NCBI GenBank assembly: GCA_907163375.1
Contig: CAJQUW010005239.1
Location: forward strand, 265,366-329,365
From: Prostheceraeus crozeri
Lineage: Eukaryota > Platyhelminthes > Polycladida > Euryleptidae
Length of the DNA: 64,000 nucleotides
Direction of reading: 5' to 3'
The position numbers and the translations under genes are program-made. The notes under the pieces are model-generated. The model saw only the letters and a program-made list of their open reading frames with translations. It was not told the origin of the DNA and searched no databases. Below are positions 1-10,421 of this stretch, piece by piece. Each line of letters opens with the position of its first letter. The first letter of the stretch is position 1.

Positions 1-3000
1 CGTATGTGGACACAATTTCTAGAGCGGACACAATCCTATTCCAGCCATTGTAAGCAATGGTAACAAGTGATAGATATTGACATAGATATTCGTCTTTCTG
101 TGGCTTGTATGATTGGTCAAGAGCGCGCAATGCAGAAGCAACTCTCTTGCTCTTATTAAAGAACCTACGAACTTCTACGATCAGATTGCAGGCATGCCTG
201 TCAAGCGAAAAGTCAAGTATATCTTTAACTCAAATTTTCTTTGTGATAAATTCGTCAAATGGAAATACTATACACACCGCGCGATTCTTCACGATCTAAA
301 TTTACAGACTGTGTGCGTCTAACGTGGTGTCAATGTTCTGGTCTGTCAGAATTCAGGCTTGAATTTGCATTAAGTTCAATGGAAAATTTATTTTCTTGCC
401 CCTCGAGACTAGCTCTAGACGTGACCATCAGCATTTAGGAAATACATCTATATACCCAGAAATACAGACAAAGCAATTTATCTCTGTGTGAACGACCACT
501 AGACATTATGATGAAATAGAAAATTACCTTGACGTCCCAACCATTATCTATTCTCGCTGCAAATTGCATAACACAAACAACAAGAGTCATTATTGCTGTC
601 CCCAACGCCGCCTATTTTGCATGATTCTAAACAAAGTTCTATCACCAGCAGCGGAACTTGACATTTGCACAACGTGTTGCTTGTGGCACAATCGACTGCA
701 CGTTGTTCAATATCCATGGTGCATCATGTTTTCCATGATTCAGTTATAGATTCTATTCAGGTTTCATCGGCCATCAACAGCGTCTACCAAAAGACAATAA
801 TGGCATACATTCGGCAACCAGAACGCAGTTTCTACAGAGAGCATGGCCGAAAATTAGCAGGGTTTCCGTGGGTATGGGGATTCTGTGGGGATGGGTATGG
901 GGTGGGTATGGGGATTGAGGTCACCCCACCGCTCCCATAGGGCTTCTATGGGGATTCTGTGGGGATTCTGAAGATTTTTGACATTCACTAGAAACAATCG
1001 GAGCTGACATCATATCACACAATCAACTTCGATGTTGAATTACAAATATCACGCAGCCTACTTATCTCACCACTTAAAATGCATGAAATATCAACGCTGA
1101 TCATTTTCACATTAGTAACACGTGTACGTTCAATAATTTTGAATGACTTATAATGATAGATCCAGGGAGTGTCAAGGACGTCTGAAGTGGAAGAATTCTG
1201 CAAGTCTCCTTTGCTGCAGAGCCGAATGGAGACTTACAAATATTTGCTCTTAGCTGATAAAATTATTTGTGATATAATTAAGCTTGTGTGATCAATGCGA
1301 TTAATCATTATTAACCTAGATTTTAAACTAATTACGATATAGAAGACCTGTTGGGTCCAAGCCACAAGGCAATACACATGAAACTGTTGAATGATTTTCG
1401 TCGGATACATGAACAGTGTGATAAAGATTTCTCACACCAAATCATTCAACTGCAACCCATCTATTCGCATTGCAGTCATAGTTATAATGAAAGCTCAGAT
1501 TTTCACTTGTCCACGACTTGTCAGAACTTTCACTTTCATCTGATAGGCATCCTTGACTGCACACTTAAGTGTGCCTCAATAAATGGTTCATTGTACTACA
1601 TTTCATCATCATACACAAATGGGTCAACATCCTCTCAATTCTTGTGCAATAATTCGATGACATGAGTGGTCAAGAATATCAGGATGATTTTCGTCGAAGT
1701 CTTTATTCATAATATTAGATTAGATTGAGTCAGAACTTTTTCCTTCACTACGTGTAGGCCTATATAGTCCGATTTCTATTGCGAAACAATTCTAGACTTG
1801 AGATGCATGAAGGCCAAACTCGCTTTGACATTTTACTTATTTATCGCATTAATGGAGATAGAATTATCAATGATTGCTAAATTCTATCAATTAACGAATA
1901 TTAAACGGGAGTATTCACACATATGAACATGGCTTGATCCACTGAGCAATAAACGATGGCTATAATACACAATGGTAGTCCACAAACATATGGTGAAGAC
2001 CTACATCAGAATTTTTGACAGGTGACTTTTTTGTGATAGAGTGACCATTTTGAAATACTGGCAGTGTAACAACATATGAATATTTTTAATTTATGTTCAA
2101 CGTACCCTGTCTTTGTATGTTGATGAACTTCCTATTATTTGAAAATGGCACCACTATAAGCAAACAACCGAATGATAAACTCACATTGGGAAGCCCAAAT
2201 ACCAACTTACAGGACAGCCCAGGATTATATTCTCAGAAATGGAACATGAAACTCGTACACAATCTATCAAAACAGCCAAATACATGCACTTAGAATTATC
2301 TGCAGTAAAAATCGAGTCTTCAGGAAAAGCAGCTGACCAAAAACATTGTGGGAACATTAAGGTCCTTCAGGACTTAAACTAACAGTTAAAATGTCAATAG
2401 ATACTCGTATATTGATAAATATTCACGCTTGCTTTTGTGAAACATGTTGTACTTAATCACGATTGTCTACAGTGAGGAATTTAAGTATAGTTCTTTTGAA
2501 ATGAGTGTGTGTATATTTCATGAGAATGCTTCGCATAGCATGTATACATGATATAATGCAAGGTCAGGTTTGACTTTACTTGATGTAGACTGGTTGCTTA
2601 GTGTTATAACAGTGAACGGTAAAAGGCAAATATAAGAAACATCGAAATTTCAAAGTAGCGTACTATGCAATGCTCGAGTGTTGTGCAGAATTAAGTACAT
2701 ACTCGTATTAATATTTCATCCCAACATTTCCTTTAGTCTACATGTATAGTTGTTGAATTTTAATACAAATGTGTCTTCTTTAAGGGAGCAGTAATGCAAA
2801 ACGTGTACCCTTAAATAATCCTGAAGCAAAATGAAGTAGGATAGACATGGTCAATAACTAGGTTAAGTGAACCAAAAATCCAAAGTGAGTAAAAGATGAA
2901 GTTTGAAAAGCAAAAGCTGATCAATAACCGATTTGTTATAAAAGCAAAGAAATAAAGACAATGTCGTCATACTAGAAAAAAGAAACATTTCGAGATAGAA

Positions 3001-4062
3001 TTGCGTTTACGGTAAACTACGTTATGGCAGTTTTATGGAAAAAGGAAAAAGAGTTCAGAGTTAATTTCTTTTTGTTCTCAACCGCTGTTGATTTATTTGG
3101 ACAAGTAAAATAGATTGACGATAATCTTTGAACTTTTTTTTCTGAGAGCCGGGCAAGCGCCACCACTGATGAGGAATGACTTGCATTTACGTCATTATCC
3201 GATGACTTCATGTGCGTAGTCTATGCGTAGTGTAGACATGCACAATTCATTTTGCCATCTTAATACAGTGATGTAGGCATGAGCAGCGAAAAGCTGGCAG
3301 TAGGCATTGCTTAACGGTAGCCTACAGCACCGTTAGTGAGATAAGAGATTCCCGTGAACAATAGGTGAATTTCTTGGAAATAGGGAATTCTGAATAAAAT
3401 GGTTGACTTTGATCTTAACCTGTCTGAGAAGCTAAACAATACAAATGGACAAATTCATTAGTCTGTTTATCATCATCATTGAGAAAAAAAATATGACACA
3501 CGATGAATAATGAAAATATATGACATTTTAGAAAAAAGTATGACATATATATGTCATTTATTTGATGATGAAAATATATGACTGTCATATGAAATATATG
3601 ATAGTTGGTCACCCTAGTTATGGCAGTTTTATGGAAAAAGGAAAAAAAGTGTCATGTCTCATGAATCATTAAAGAATTAAGAGTGGAATGAGAAGAACCT
3701 ATGTAAACTGTACGTGTAAGCTGGCGGCAGACGACAAAAACTTACGAATCAGTATAGATAAAGAACACTTATCTGCTAATGCAACCAAATGATTCAAGCA
3801 AATGTAAATTTGTGAGTCAAATACGTGAGCATTAAACGAGCATCTAGTCAAACTTTCGCTACAATAATTTCTAAGTGGCAAGTCAGAATCAATGCTCAAT
3901 AATGATAGAAAATGGGCTACTACAATTTTAAAGAGCAAAAGGTATATACCGAAGATAGAAAAGAAGTCATGAAAGTTGCAACACGCAGTTGGTGACTTTC
4001 TTCAAGGACTCCCATTCCACATCTCCGGAGTAAAATACGGCCTTCGGATCGTTGAATGATGT
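1..4062 (+). repeat. Left arm of a ~4.05 kb inverted duplication (cut by window edge)
   Basis: This segment is the reverse complement of 10422-14467, paired base to base at a coordinate sum of about 14484 (14468 outside the length difference near 900). By eye the arms differ by only a few substitutions (for example near 1090 and 2642), a few one-base indels (near 1850 and 2329) and one 16-17 bp length difference in a G-rich stretch near 900-925. The pairing ends at 4062. The outer end is not visible because base 1 is already inside the arm. No convincing gene is present: every frame in one arm is mirrored in the other, and none exceeds about 105 codons or resembles a known protein. Internal structure includes a TGGGGATTCTG-type minisatellite near 870-960, an ATATATGAC-rich stretch near 3490-3600, and a 28-bp direct repeat (start TATGGCAGTTTTATGG) near 3023 and 3618. 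Confidence 0.95.
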
Positions 4063-4606
4063 GCAGAAGTTCCACTGAGATGGAGATATTGGACATCAAG
4101 CATTCTATACGAACAGGAGCAACATATTAATCAGGATCCTATCCTGTGGGGGCATGGGGATTCTGTACGGATACCCACAGGTTTTTTGTGGGCATGGGGT
4201 TGGGTGGGGATTCAAATATCAATCCCCACGGCAACCCTGCAAAAATCCGAATTCCACTTTTTCTGCAATCTGATTGTGAAGATGGCGGAACCATTTTTTT
4301 GATCCTAAGAATTTCTCAGCAAAATCTTCCTACTCACACTATAATTTGAAGATCATAATTATAAATGTAATCGTCATTATCGTGCAGTTCTTCTTTCGGG
4401 TGGAAGATTTGTGTGTTTCGACTATCTCTGCCTGGACGTAGCCACTACTGAATTTAGTAATTGCTTGACTAACATGTTATGTTTTTTCTTTTTCCACATA
4501 TAATGAAATTTTAGTTCTGTTGATTGCATTATCTTAAAAGCACGCCACGAAAGAGAAAAGTATGGACAGAGGTGCATGAGCATGAGCAGCATGCACCGCT
4601 ACAAGG
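4063..4606. other. Spacer segment with G-rich repeat end
   Basis: No gene is seen. At 4142-4239 lies a G-rich block of the same kind as 870-960, ending in CCCCACGGCAACCCTG. That end is the inverse of the CAGGGTTTCCGTGGG start at 858, so 858-4239 could be an old element with CAGGG-type (hAT-like) ends. No matching target duplication was found. The rest is AT-rich and featureless. Confidence 0.4.
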
Positions 4607-5050
4607 GAATAGTCCGGGAGCTAGCGTGAAGTTGTGCAGGGAACGAGGTAGTACATAAAACTTTCACATAGCATAGTACACCTCTAACCTACTGCAAAAC
4701 TTCGCGTCTGCCGGATCAGATCATTTGCTTTTCAGATTAAATAGAGAGGATAACACAATCCTATGTATTTCCAATGGTAAAATTGTGACATCTGAGGTGC
4801 TGACTCCATTTTTTCGAATTTTTGCTCATGAAAGTTACACAGATTGGTATTTTGTTGAACTGGTTATTATAGAAATCATCTACAGATCATGATCTTTCAA
4901 ATGAGTTATCATTCAGTGACAGAGGATGAAGTAAAGTGTACAAACAGACACTTTTCGTTGGTGTAACTGCAAATTTTAACATAGAAATTTCAGGAAAATT
5001 GTTGATATACTTAAACGAAAAGTGTCTGTTTGTACACTTTACTTCATCCT
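4607..5050 (-). repeat. Dispersed repeat, copy 1, ending in a 37-bp-arm hairpin
   Basis: Bases 4607-4959 are the reverse complement of about 15050-15397 with few differences. In this copy a further 37 bases (5014-5050) are an exact inverted repeat of 4923-4959, with a 54-base loop between them, so the end of the repeat can fold into a strong hairpin. The arm contains GTGTACAAACAGACACTTTT. The family was not recognised. It could be a fold-back or non-autonomous element, or the tail of a larger repeat. Confidence 0.8.
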
Positions 5051-5455
5051 TTCATATGGTTCAACGAAGCGCATCCTCCACGACCGGAATCTAAGAAGAA
5101 GACTGCATTCATTACAAAGAACAGTGAACAACAACAACATTGGAAGGAACTTTTTCAACAGAATACTTCACGCTGACTTTACCATTTGACATTTCCGCCT
5201 TCAGTCTACCACTCCTTTTATCTGCTGACTTACTTAACTTGCATAAGAGTTTTCCTTCTTCAACTGTAATCCGTCACGCGTTTGTCATATCGGAATAAAG
5301 CTTTTTATTTGCATTTTTTTATTATTATTACATGTACCTTGATTTTCTTCTCATGATAATAATTAGAGGTAGCTTATTCATCACCAGCAATATGATGCTG
5401 CATAATTCCTTTGTAATTAATATATTAATATTCTGTAGATAGGCATTCTAATATA
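5051..5455. other. Spacer between repeat copy 1 and the Tc1/mariner element
   Basis: No gene is recognised. A short frame after 5050 and an AATAAA near 5292 followed by T-rich sequence may be the tail of an old retroposon, but nothing identifies it. The TA duplicated by the following transposon is at 5454-5455. Confidence 0.3.
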
Positions 5456-5718
5456 GGTTTTCCCGATCAAATATAACACCCTGTCAAACCAAATGTAACA
5501 CTAGACAATCACTTTGTAGCATGTCAGACCAAATGTAGATTCAATGCAGCGCATCGATTGCAAATCTAATTGTTGGTAGATCAAATATAATCTGTCAGAT
5601 CAAGTGTTGAATTCTATTCATTCTCCATCGTTCTATTGTGCACCATAGGTAGAACAAATATCAAACTAGTCTCTTTATAAGTGGCAGATACAGACCAAAT
5701 ATATGTTGTTATCATCGG

Positions 5719-6765
5719 ATGCTATCAATGATGCGATATCAAAGAATTTCCGTCATTGACAAGCAGCGCTTGGTAGACGCTCATAGTCATGGCGAGGATT
5801 ATGTTGCACTCGCCCGCCAACTTGGGATCAAGAGGTCCACAGCGTACGCCATCATTGGAAGAGCCAATGACAATTAAGGCATCGTCGCCTTTCCTCGAGG
5901 TGGAGCTCGTCCGCAACGGACTCGTGTGACACCTGCTCTGAGGGAGGCCGCAGTAGCCATTGTGGAGCAACATCCAGACTTCACTCTGGATCAGATAAAC
6001 TCTGAATTACGCGTAGCTCTTCCGACACACGCGCCGATCGGAAGATCAACGCTTTCGAACATGCTGTATGAGGAGCTAATCGTAATGAAGAAATTAAAGG
6101 ATGCGCCTGGTCAACGAAATTCGGAGGTGGCAAAGCAAAGACGTAAAGAATTTGCAGAATGGATCATGCAGCTGATGAACAAAGAGCTCATCTTCATAGA
6201 TGAAGCCGGCATCAATCTGTGGACGAGGAGAACCAGAGGACGCGCACGGGTAGGCGAGCGAGCTGTACGAGTAGTTGGTGGTACAAGAGGACGGAATTTC
6301 ACTATGACACTTGCTGTTAGTGCTACTAACGGTCTAATTCACCATGATCTGATCAGTGGAGGAATGAATGGCGAACGGTTCAAAGAATTTCAGCGAGAAG
6401 TGGTAGAGCATTTTCCCGACGATGGAGTGGAGAAAGTCCTTATTTTCGACAACGCGCCTGCTCATCGAAGTGCTGGTGATGTCAGTCTTCCGCAGACAGT
6501 CACACTCGAGTGGCTTCCACCGTACTCACCCATGTTGAATATTGTGGAGAACTGCTTCTCTCAGTGGAAGGCCTCCGTAAAGCGAGGTTTAGTGGAAGTA
6601 ACAGATCAGCTTCATGATCAAGCTCCTCAGGAGAGAGAAGCCACTTTATGTCAACTTGCGGAGCAGAGTGTGTCGGTCATCACCCCAGAGGAATGTGGCA
6701 GCTACTTTAGACATTTGCAGCGGTATTTGCCAGCGTGTTTATTAAAGCAGAACATTTTGATGTAA
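5719..6765 (+). pseudogene. Tc1/mariner (IS630-like) transposase with one in-frame stop
   Basis: This is the transposase that would cut and paste the surrounding element in the nucleus. From the ATG at 5719 one frame runs 349 codons to the TAA at 6765, the usual length for the superfamily, broken only by a TAA at codon 53 (5875-5877). Residues 10-50 form the N-terminal helix-turn-helix (DYVALARQLGIKRSTAYAII). A second DNA-binding helical region follows around residues 70-125. The DDE catalytic domain shows the first Asp in FIDEAGINLW (about residue 161), the second in IFDNAPAHRS (about 244) and the Glu in PPYSPMLNIVEN (about 277). Only 32 residues lie between the second Asp and the Glu, whereas 34 is typical for Tc1 and mariner. 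The part after the stop (5926-6765) is fully open and keeps all three catalytic residues, so the copy died recently or the stop is an allele or error. Confidence 0.92.
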
Positions 6766-7140
6766 ATTTGATTTGATAATTTATGCACATGGATTATCAA
6801 GTTGTTCTCACATTCAAATATTTTTCGGCTTCAGATATTGACCTAAGAAAAGTGGGGTACTCAAAAATTCCTGATCATTCATGTATGTTATCAATTCTTA
6901 TTCTATTCTTAGGCATGAGTAAATTAATCGTTTTCACATCTTGTATGTTGCGGACATTCACCAGTATGACATTCAATTAATGGTTGATGTTCAAATGTGA
7001 AGTTAATTGCATTATTCGTAGCATATCAATTCAATAAGATCTGTATGACACTATATGATTCTTTTATTATATTTGATCTGTCATTGTTAAATTTGCTTTT
7101 GACTAATCATCATTATTACATTTGATAACAGCCTTATGCT

Positions 7141-7226
7141 ACATTTGATTTGACAGGTTATATTTGATAACTGCCCTAATGTTACATTTGATTTGACAGG
7201 TTATATTTGATAACTGCCCTAATGTT
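7141..7226 (+). repeat. Two 43-bp tandem repeats near the transposon's right end
   Basis: Units 7141-7183 and 7184-7226 are identical by eye and start ACATTTGATTTGACAGG. They lie in the subterminal region of the Tc1/mariner element and repeat the words seen at its ends, so they probably multiply transposase-binding sites. Confidence 0.85.
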
Positions 7227-7299
7227 GACGTGTTACATTTGCTTTTATCTATATTACATTTGGTCAAAACAAGTGTTATATTTGATCGGGGAAAACCTA

Positions 7300-7497
7300 A
7301 AAAAACGCAAAAGTTAAGAATATACTCGCTTTCAAGATTTATTTTTTCTAACAATCAAAAATGAAAACCAGTGTAAAACTAATCGAAATAAGTCTATATA
7401 TTCTTATAGAAAAAAGCGCAAAATTTAAGAATGTGATCGTCTTTAAGATTAATTTTTTTCTAGCAATCAAAATGAAAACCAATGGAAGACTAATTAA
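7300..7497 (+). repeat. Diverged tandem duplication, period about 110 bp
   Basis: The sequence around 7300-7383 recurs at 7411-7497 with many differences. Shared blocks include GCGCAAAA..TTAAGAAT, CTTT-AAGAT-A and CAATCAAAAATGAAAACCA. It lies just outside the Tc1/mariner element. No coding signal. Confidence 0.7.
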
Positions 7498-8946
7498 AGG
7501 ACAATGTTTGATGCGATGCAAAGAAATGTCATGTGCTTGCACCTAGCATTATTCAACAAAATTAGGGAGTTTCTTTATAGCGATATTATCAACCAATATG
7601 CCTACAAAAATGCTGTCAAAACAATTTAGAATTAGCAATCTCGCCGTACTTATGGGTTGTCTCCCCCAGCACGCTTTCGAAATTGTCTAAAATCCGTAAA
7701 AGTGAATCAATCGTCACTAAACTTCAGATAGTACACATATTTTAGCGTATTTTCTATACCCACATTTGTTGGAATGATATAATAACATGATGTACATTTC
7801 TTTCTGATTATGGTTTGTGCTCTGATTCCACGAAGCAGTAATTGCTGAGAAATGCAGATTTTCAATGGTTTTGAAATTCCTATGCGTAAAATCTATCAGA
7901 ATCCGTTTTGTTACTATGTCAAGATTTCCAATAATCTAGTGACTACCTCACTAAATTTGTTAAAATAAAGCTTTACTATGTGGGAACTATATTTTGATCA
8001 ATATTGCAAGTGGAAAGTTCGCATTGTTGCAAAACTGTAGTATCCTTGTACAGGGGCCTCTTGCTTGGTCCCAATAAGTTTGCAGTTCTGCTGCTATGCA
8101 TTTTGAATTTGCATTCCAACTCAACGGCTAAGCTTATATATTTCTGAAATCTGATTGCAGATTCGTAGGCTACTCGACAAGCTTAGACAAAGCAACACTG
8201 ATTTAGATAGGAAGCACACTGAAACAAACAAGAAAAAATCATTTTAAATGGGGAGTTAGGCCAAAGTTATTGAGGAACAACTTAATTAGTCAGGGAGTAA
8301 CTTAAGACTGCGCCGGTCCACGAGATGTTCATCATACTTCGGCTGAGGAACCCGTAAATAGTAAAAGAGTTAAAAGCGATGCGAATTTTCAGTGATCCGA
8401 TTCGACTCAAAATTTGCTGATTTGCAAATGCCTTGCCTAAATGCATGCCTATTCATATTCTGTATGCAGCCTATGTATATAGCCTACATGGCCATATACG
8501 TGCGTTGTGCGTGCTACACGTATGGACGCATAATGCACAGCACATCTATGAGTTGCGTGCATTCAGCGTTCTTCGCAGAAAATGCATGTAGGCATATGTA
8601 TTTTGTGCTAAAATAAGTAGACACTATACACAAAAGAAAAACTAGTCAAGCCGGTACAGAGGTCTGTGCAGAGGTCCCGGTATACCGGTGAAGGGTTCCT
8701 AGCTCTGATGTGGTTGAACCACACTTGCTGCGAATCGAGCTTGAGACGATCCAAGATGGAAATTCCCTCGATTTACTCGCGGAACATTTCCTTGCCTTCA
8801 CTTGCGATAATGTATAGTTCAACATTTTGGGAAACATCATTCTTAATTAATGGATTTACGTGAAGCTAATCGCAAATGAGATACTTGTGCAATTATGAAT
8901 AAAGACGGAATTGTGAAATTAAATTGCGAAGCTTCTTGAGTGCTAA
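7498..8946. other. Spacer, no gene seen
   Basis: AT-rich sequence without a recognisable gene, RNA or element. Frames here are short and resemble nothing known. Confidence 0.5.
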
Positions 8947-9881
8947 TAGACCCCTGCGCCGCCGCCGCCGGTCACTTTTCGGCGTCGCGCCGGCGGAGAC
9001 ATTTTTCGTTTTATTTTATGGAGTAACTGTCTCCACTGCCTTTCTAACTGGAACTTAGGAACGTATCGTTTGTTCCTGAGGAAATAATTCAGCTTTAATA
9101 ATAAAATTGTCATTAAAAACTGTTTGTGCTCAGTTTTATGCAGGGGTGTCGTATTTCTGTTAAAAAAATCACAATTGTTGCCTGCTACCTCTGTCCCTTT
9201 GAAAGAGTATGGAGTGTTGGTGGATTACTTGTTAGTGCAGAACGATCTTCTATTAGACCAGACCGCATCAACAAAATAATTTTTATTCATTACATTTATA
9301 ACCTCTGTAAAGACAATATTCAATAGAGTAAATTAAACTTGTATTTCTTCAATTTCAACCACGATAATGATTCGTAGGCTTTACATGTAGAATATAGATA
9401 ACTGATATATTTTCTTAATTCATTCTCGCTTTCATACAATATGAACGAAGTCCTATGCCACTAATATTTTAGTGGTGTTTGTGCTTACAACCTAAAGTAT
9501 ACAGAAAAAAGCTTACAAAAAGCTTACAAAAAGCATGCAAAAAAGCTTACAACCTAAAAAATATTTTTAGCTTTTATTTTAGTTATGTTTCATACATAGG
9601 CTAACTTTGTATATGTAGGTCCGTGAATTGTGCCGACTGGGTAGGCTACATGCATCACAACATTTTCAGATGGTGAATATTTACCGAATTCTTATGCATT
9701 AATTTTAATCAGTTATGAAATTTAGACTATCCGTTTTTTTCGATTAAGCGAATGATAAAGAAGAATAGGCCTATACTTAGATACAAAGGAGAGATCCAAC
9801 TTCTATTCTCATGAGCTCAACAGATGTGCGCCGATAAACGCCGCCGCCGATGAAAATATATCGGGCGGCGCAAGGGGTCTA
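8947..9881. mobile_element. Non-autonomous DNA transposon with GC-rich inverted ends
   Basis: The left end TAGACCCCTGCGCCGCCGCC (8947 onward) and the right end (reverse complement TAGACCCCTTGCGCCGCCCG, ending 9881) form an inverted repeat. TA dinucleotides at both limits suit a TA target duplication. CGCCG-rich palindromic words follow inside each end, while the 0.8 kb core is AT-rich and has no coding frame. The ends resemble no superfamily I can name with certainty. A simple repeat of AGCTTACAAAA (9509-9556) sits in the core. Confidence 0.65.
9509..9556 (+). repeat. Short tandem AGCTTACAAAA repeat
   Basis: Four imperfect copies of an 11-13 base word built on AAGCTTACAAAA lie inside the non-autonomous element. 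Confidence 0.75.
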
Positions 9882-10421
9882 CTATATAATGCATTGCATC
9901 TATAGACATTCACTTTCTTGCGTCGATTATACGGAACGAACGCGACACTCTTAACTTTTTTCTACGTGGTTATCCTACTTGAGAGTCAATCGCAAAACCG
10001 AAATGTGGCAGCATTCAAGAAGTGCTTGATTTTTATACAGAGAATCTGATAACTTCCAAAATCTGCAAAAATTTGCATATCTCACATTTGGTGCTGGATC
10101 ACGACTCGAATTCATTTAATAAAATCAAAACTGCATGCACATTGTCGATTTAATTAATACTGATTTGCTACTCTAGTTAACATATTCTATGAAGGTTGCT
10201 ATTAGAATACTGTGCAGCAACTGGTAATTGTGTGTCACTTTCTGACACTTTCTGAATAATTCACGCAAAACTGGTATAGACCTACTTATAATCTTGAATT
10301 CGAGACTTCGGTATTTGGAAAATATTGAACTCGAGACTGAGAGGCGAGATATAGTTTGAATAGACTATTACAATGACAGCTAGCTCATGAAATTGAGCTA
10401 TATTGAGCTATTGAGCTCATG
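9882..10421. other. Right end of the spacer
   Basis: No gene is seen. The last 40 bases (10381-10421) are a small palindrome-rich patch with GAGCTCATGA and TTGAGCTA words immediately before the right arm of the inverted duplication begins. It is a plausible scar of the event that made it. Confidence 0.4.

Larger units (their letters stand above)
5456..7297 (+). mobile_element. Complete Tc1/mariner-type DNA transposon, 1.84 kb
   Basis: The left end GGTTTTCCCGATCAAATATA (5456 onward) is matched inverted at the right end (reverse complement GGTTTTCCCCGATCAAATAT, ending at 7297). The similarity continues into ACCAAATGTAA-type words. The element is flanked on both sides by TA (5454-5455 and 7298-7299), the target duplicated by this superfamily. 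Both subterminal regions are filled with TTTGATCTGTCA, ACATTTGATTTGACAGG and related words, which are likely transposase-binding repeats. It carries one transposase frame (5719-6765) and lies wholly in the spacer between the two 4 kb arms, so it is present once. Confidence 0.92.

Noticed and set aside
105-2293. Several 60-105 codon frames in the left arm that recur in the right arm
   Set aside because: They recur because the DNA is duplicated, most lack ATG starts, and none shows a domain or signal.
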